From Hyphomicrobiales bacterium (GTDB lineage Bacteria > Pseudomonadota > Alphaproteobacteria > Rhizobiales > UBA4765): a stretch of DNA of 14,555 nucleotides. The position numbers and the translations under genes were made by a program. The stretch spans positions 1 through 14,555 of the forward strand of contig JAIYEB010000241.1 in assembly GCA_027487195.1 (NCBI GenBank), written 5' to 3'. Numbering within the stretch: position 1 is the stretch's first letter; each line of letters starts with the position of its first letter. Below the pieces are notes generated by a model. That model searched no databases, was not told the origin of the DNA, and was given only the letters and a program-made list of their open reading frames with translations. Below are positions 14,143 through 14,555 of the stretch, piece after piece.

Positions 14143-14161
14143 GAATGAATGATGAATGAAT
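14143..14161. repeat. Short GAAT-type tandem repeat
   Basis: Two copies of GAATGAAT separated by GAT form a short imperfect tetranucleotide repeat in the gap between mrp and the secreted-protein gene. It is only 19 bases, too short to claim a function. Confidence 0.4.
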
Positions 14162-14189
14162 GGTTGACGGAGATTTCAGGGGCCGGGGT

Positions 14190-14555
14190 CTATTCGATGA
14201 CAATAACGGGTGGCGGCTTTCTCGCCCCAACCGCATTGGTCAGCATCTGGAGCGCAATCGAGCGGTAGGCGCGCCCAAGCGCGCCATCGGGGTCCGACAC
14301 CATAATCGGCCTTCCATCATCCGAACCTTCGCGGATTACCGGAGCCAGTGGCACTTCGCCAAGAAACGGCACCGCCAGCCGATCCGCTTCATCGCGGGCG
14401 CCGCCATGGCCAAAGATATCGGCCCTGGAACCGCAAGACGGGCAGATGAAGAAGCTCATATTCTCGACAATCCCGAGAATGGGAACGTCAACCCGGCGAA
14501 ACATGGCAAGCCCGCGTCGCGCATCGATCAACGCCAGGTCTTGCGGCGTTGACAC
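14190..14555 (-). CDS. mrp: Mrp/ApbC iron-sulfur carrier, C-terminal part (N-terminus beyond window)
   Basis: C-terminal 121 residues of a P-loop ATPase of the Mrp/NBP35/ApbC group, a cytosolic carrier that delivers iron-sulfur clusters to target proteins. The visible part has STPQDLALIDARRGLAMF, the GIVENMSFFICPSCG block with the CxxC that binds a bridging cluster between two subunits, the IFGHGG turn and PFLGEVPLAPVIREGSD. The window's last bases read as a GTG in frame, but this is internal. The Walker A motif and the rest of the ATPase core must lie beyond the right edge. The stop TAG is at 14192-14190. YgfZ at the other end of the window also belongs to iron-sulfur maintenance, but the two are not linked in an operon. 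Confidence 0.93.
   Translation of the reverse strand: MSTPQDLALIDARRGLAMFRRVDVPILGIVENMSFFICPSCGSRADIFGHGGARDEADRLAVPFLGEVPLAPVIREGSDDGRPIMVSDPDGALGRAYRSIALQMLTNAVGARKPPPVIVIE

Noticed and set aside
1..14555. CRISPR array, insertion sequence, prophage, toxin-antitoxin or new defence system
   Set aside because: No direct-repeat arrays, transposase or phage genes, terminal repeats with target duplications, or nuclease/toxin domains were seen; every gene longer than 140 codons fits a housekeeping, transport or envelope family except the secreted multi-domain protein.

Overview
The window is GC-rich, densely coding bacterial chromosome. It most resembles an alphaproteobacterium of the Hyphomicrobiales (Rhizobiales) type, judged from protein style and gene neighbours only; no rRNA or other taxonomic marker is present. 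There are no tRNA or rRNA genes, insertion sequences, phage genes or CRISPR arrays. No gap between genes exceeds about 160 bases. Long ORFs opposite the real genes are shadows produced by GC-rich codon use.

Layout. (1) 1-1333, minus: a dihydroorotase-type amidohydrolase that runs off the left edge within a few bases of its likely stop. (2) 1405-4986, plus: ygfZ (folate-binding Fe-S repair factor), tag (3-methyladenine DNA glycosylase), an HD phosphohydrolase, prmB (ribosomal protein L3 glutamine methyltransferase) and a Nudix hydrolase. The first three are coupled by ATGA and GTGA overlaps. (3) 8726-5038, minus: a peptide/opine-type ABC importer made of a periplasmic binding protein and two permeases, with no ATPase gene on either side. 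A stem-loop separates the binding-protein gene from the permease pair. (4) 8727-8886: a 160-base divergent region packed with inverted repeats. It includes a possible three-arm folded element in front of the mechanosensitive channel gene and a hairpin that could compete for the binding-protein Shine-Dalgarno sequence. (5) 8887-12674, plus: a tight three-gene unit of a large MscS-family channel, a CAP-domain lipoprotein and an EamA-family exporter. (6) 14061-12658, minus: a secreted, cysteine-containing multi-domain protein with a peptidoglycan-binding-like domain, overlapping the exporter gene tail to tail by 17 bases. (7) 14555-14190, minus: the C-terminal part of an Mrp/ApbC iron-sulfur carrier, cut by the right edge.

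How they may work together. The left cluster is housekeeping around nucleotide, DNA and translation maintenance. The right half is an envelope block (channel, lipoprotein, exporter, secreted PG-binding-like protein). No obvious new defence or mobile system is present. The least explained items are the structured divergent region at 8727-8886, the secreted multi-domain protein, and the dihydroorotase whose first metal-binding His is Gln.
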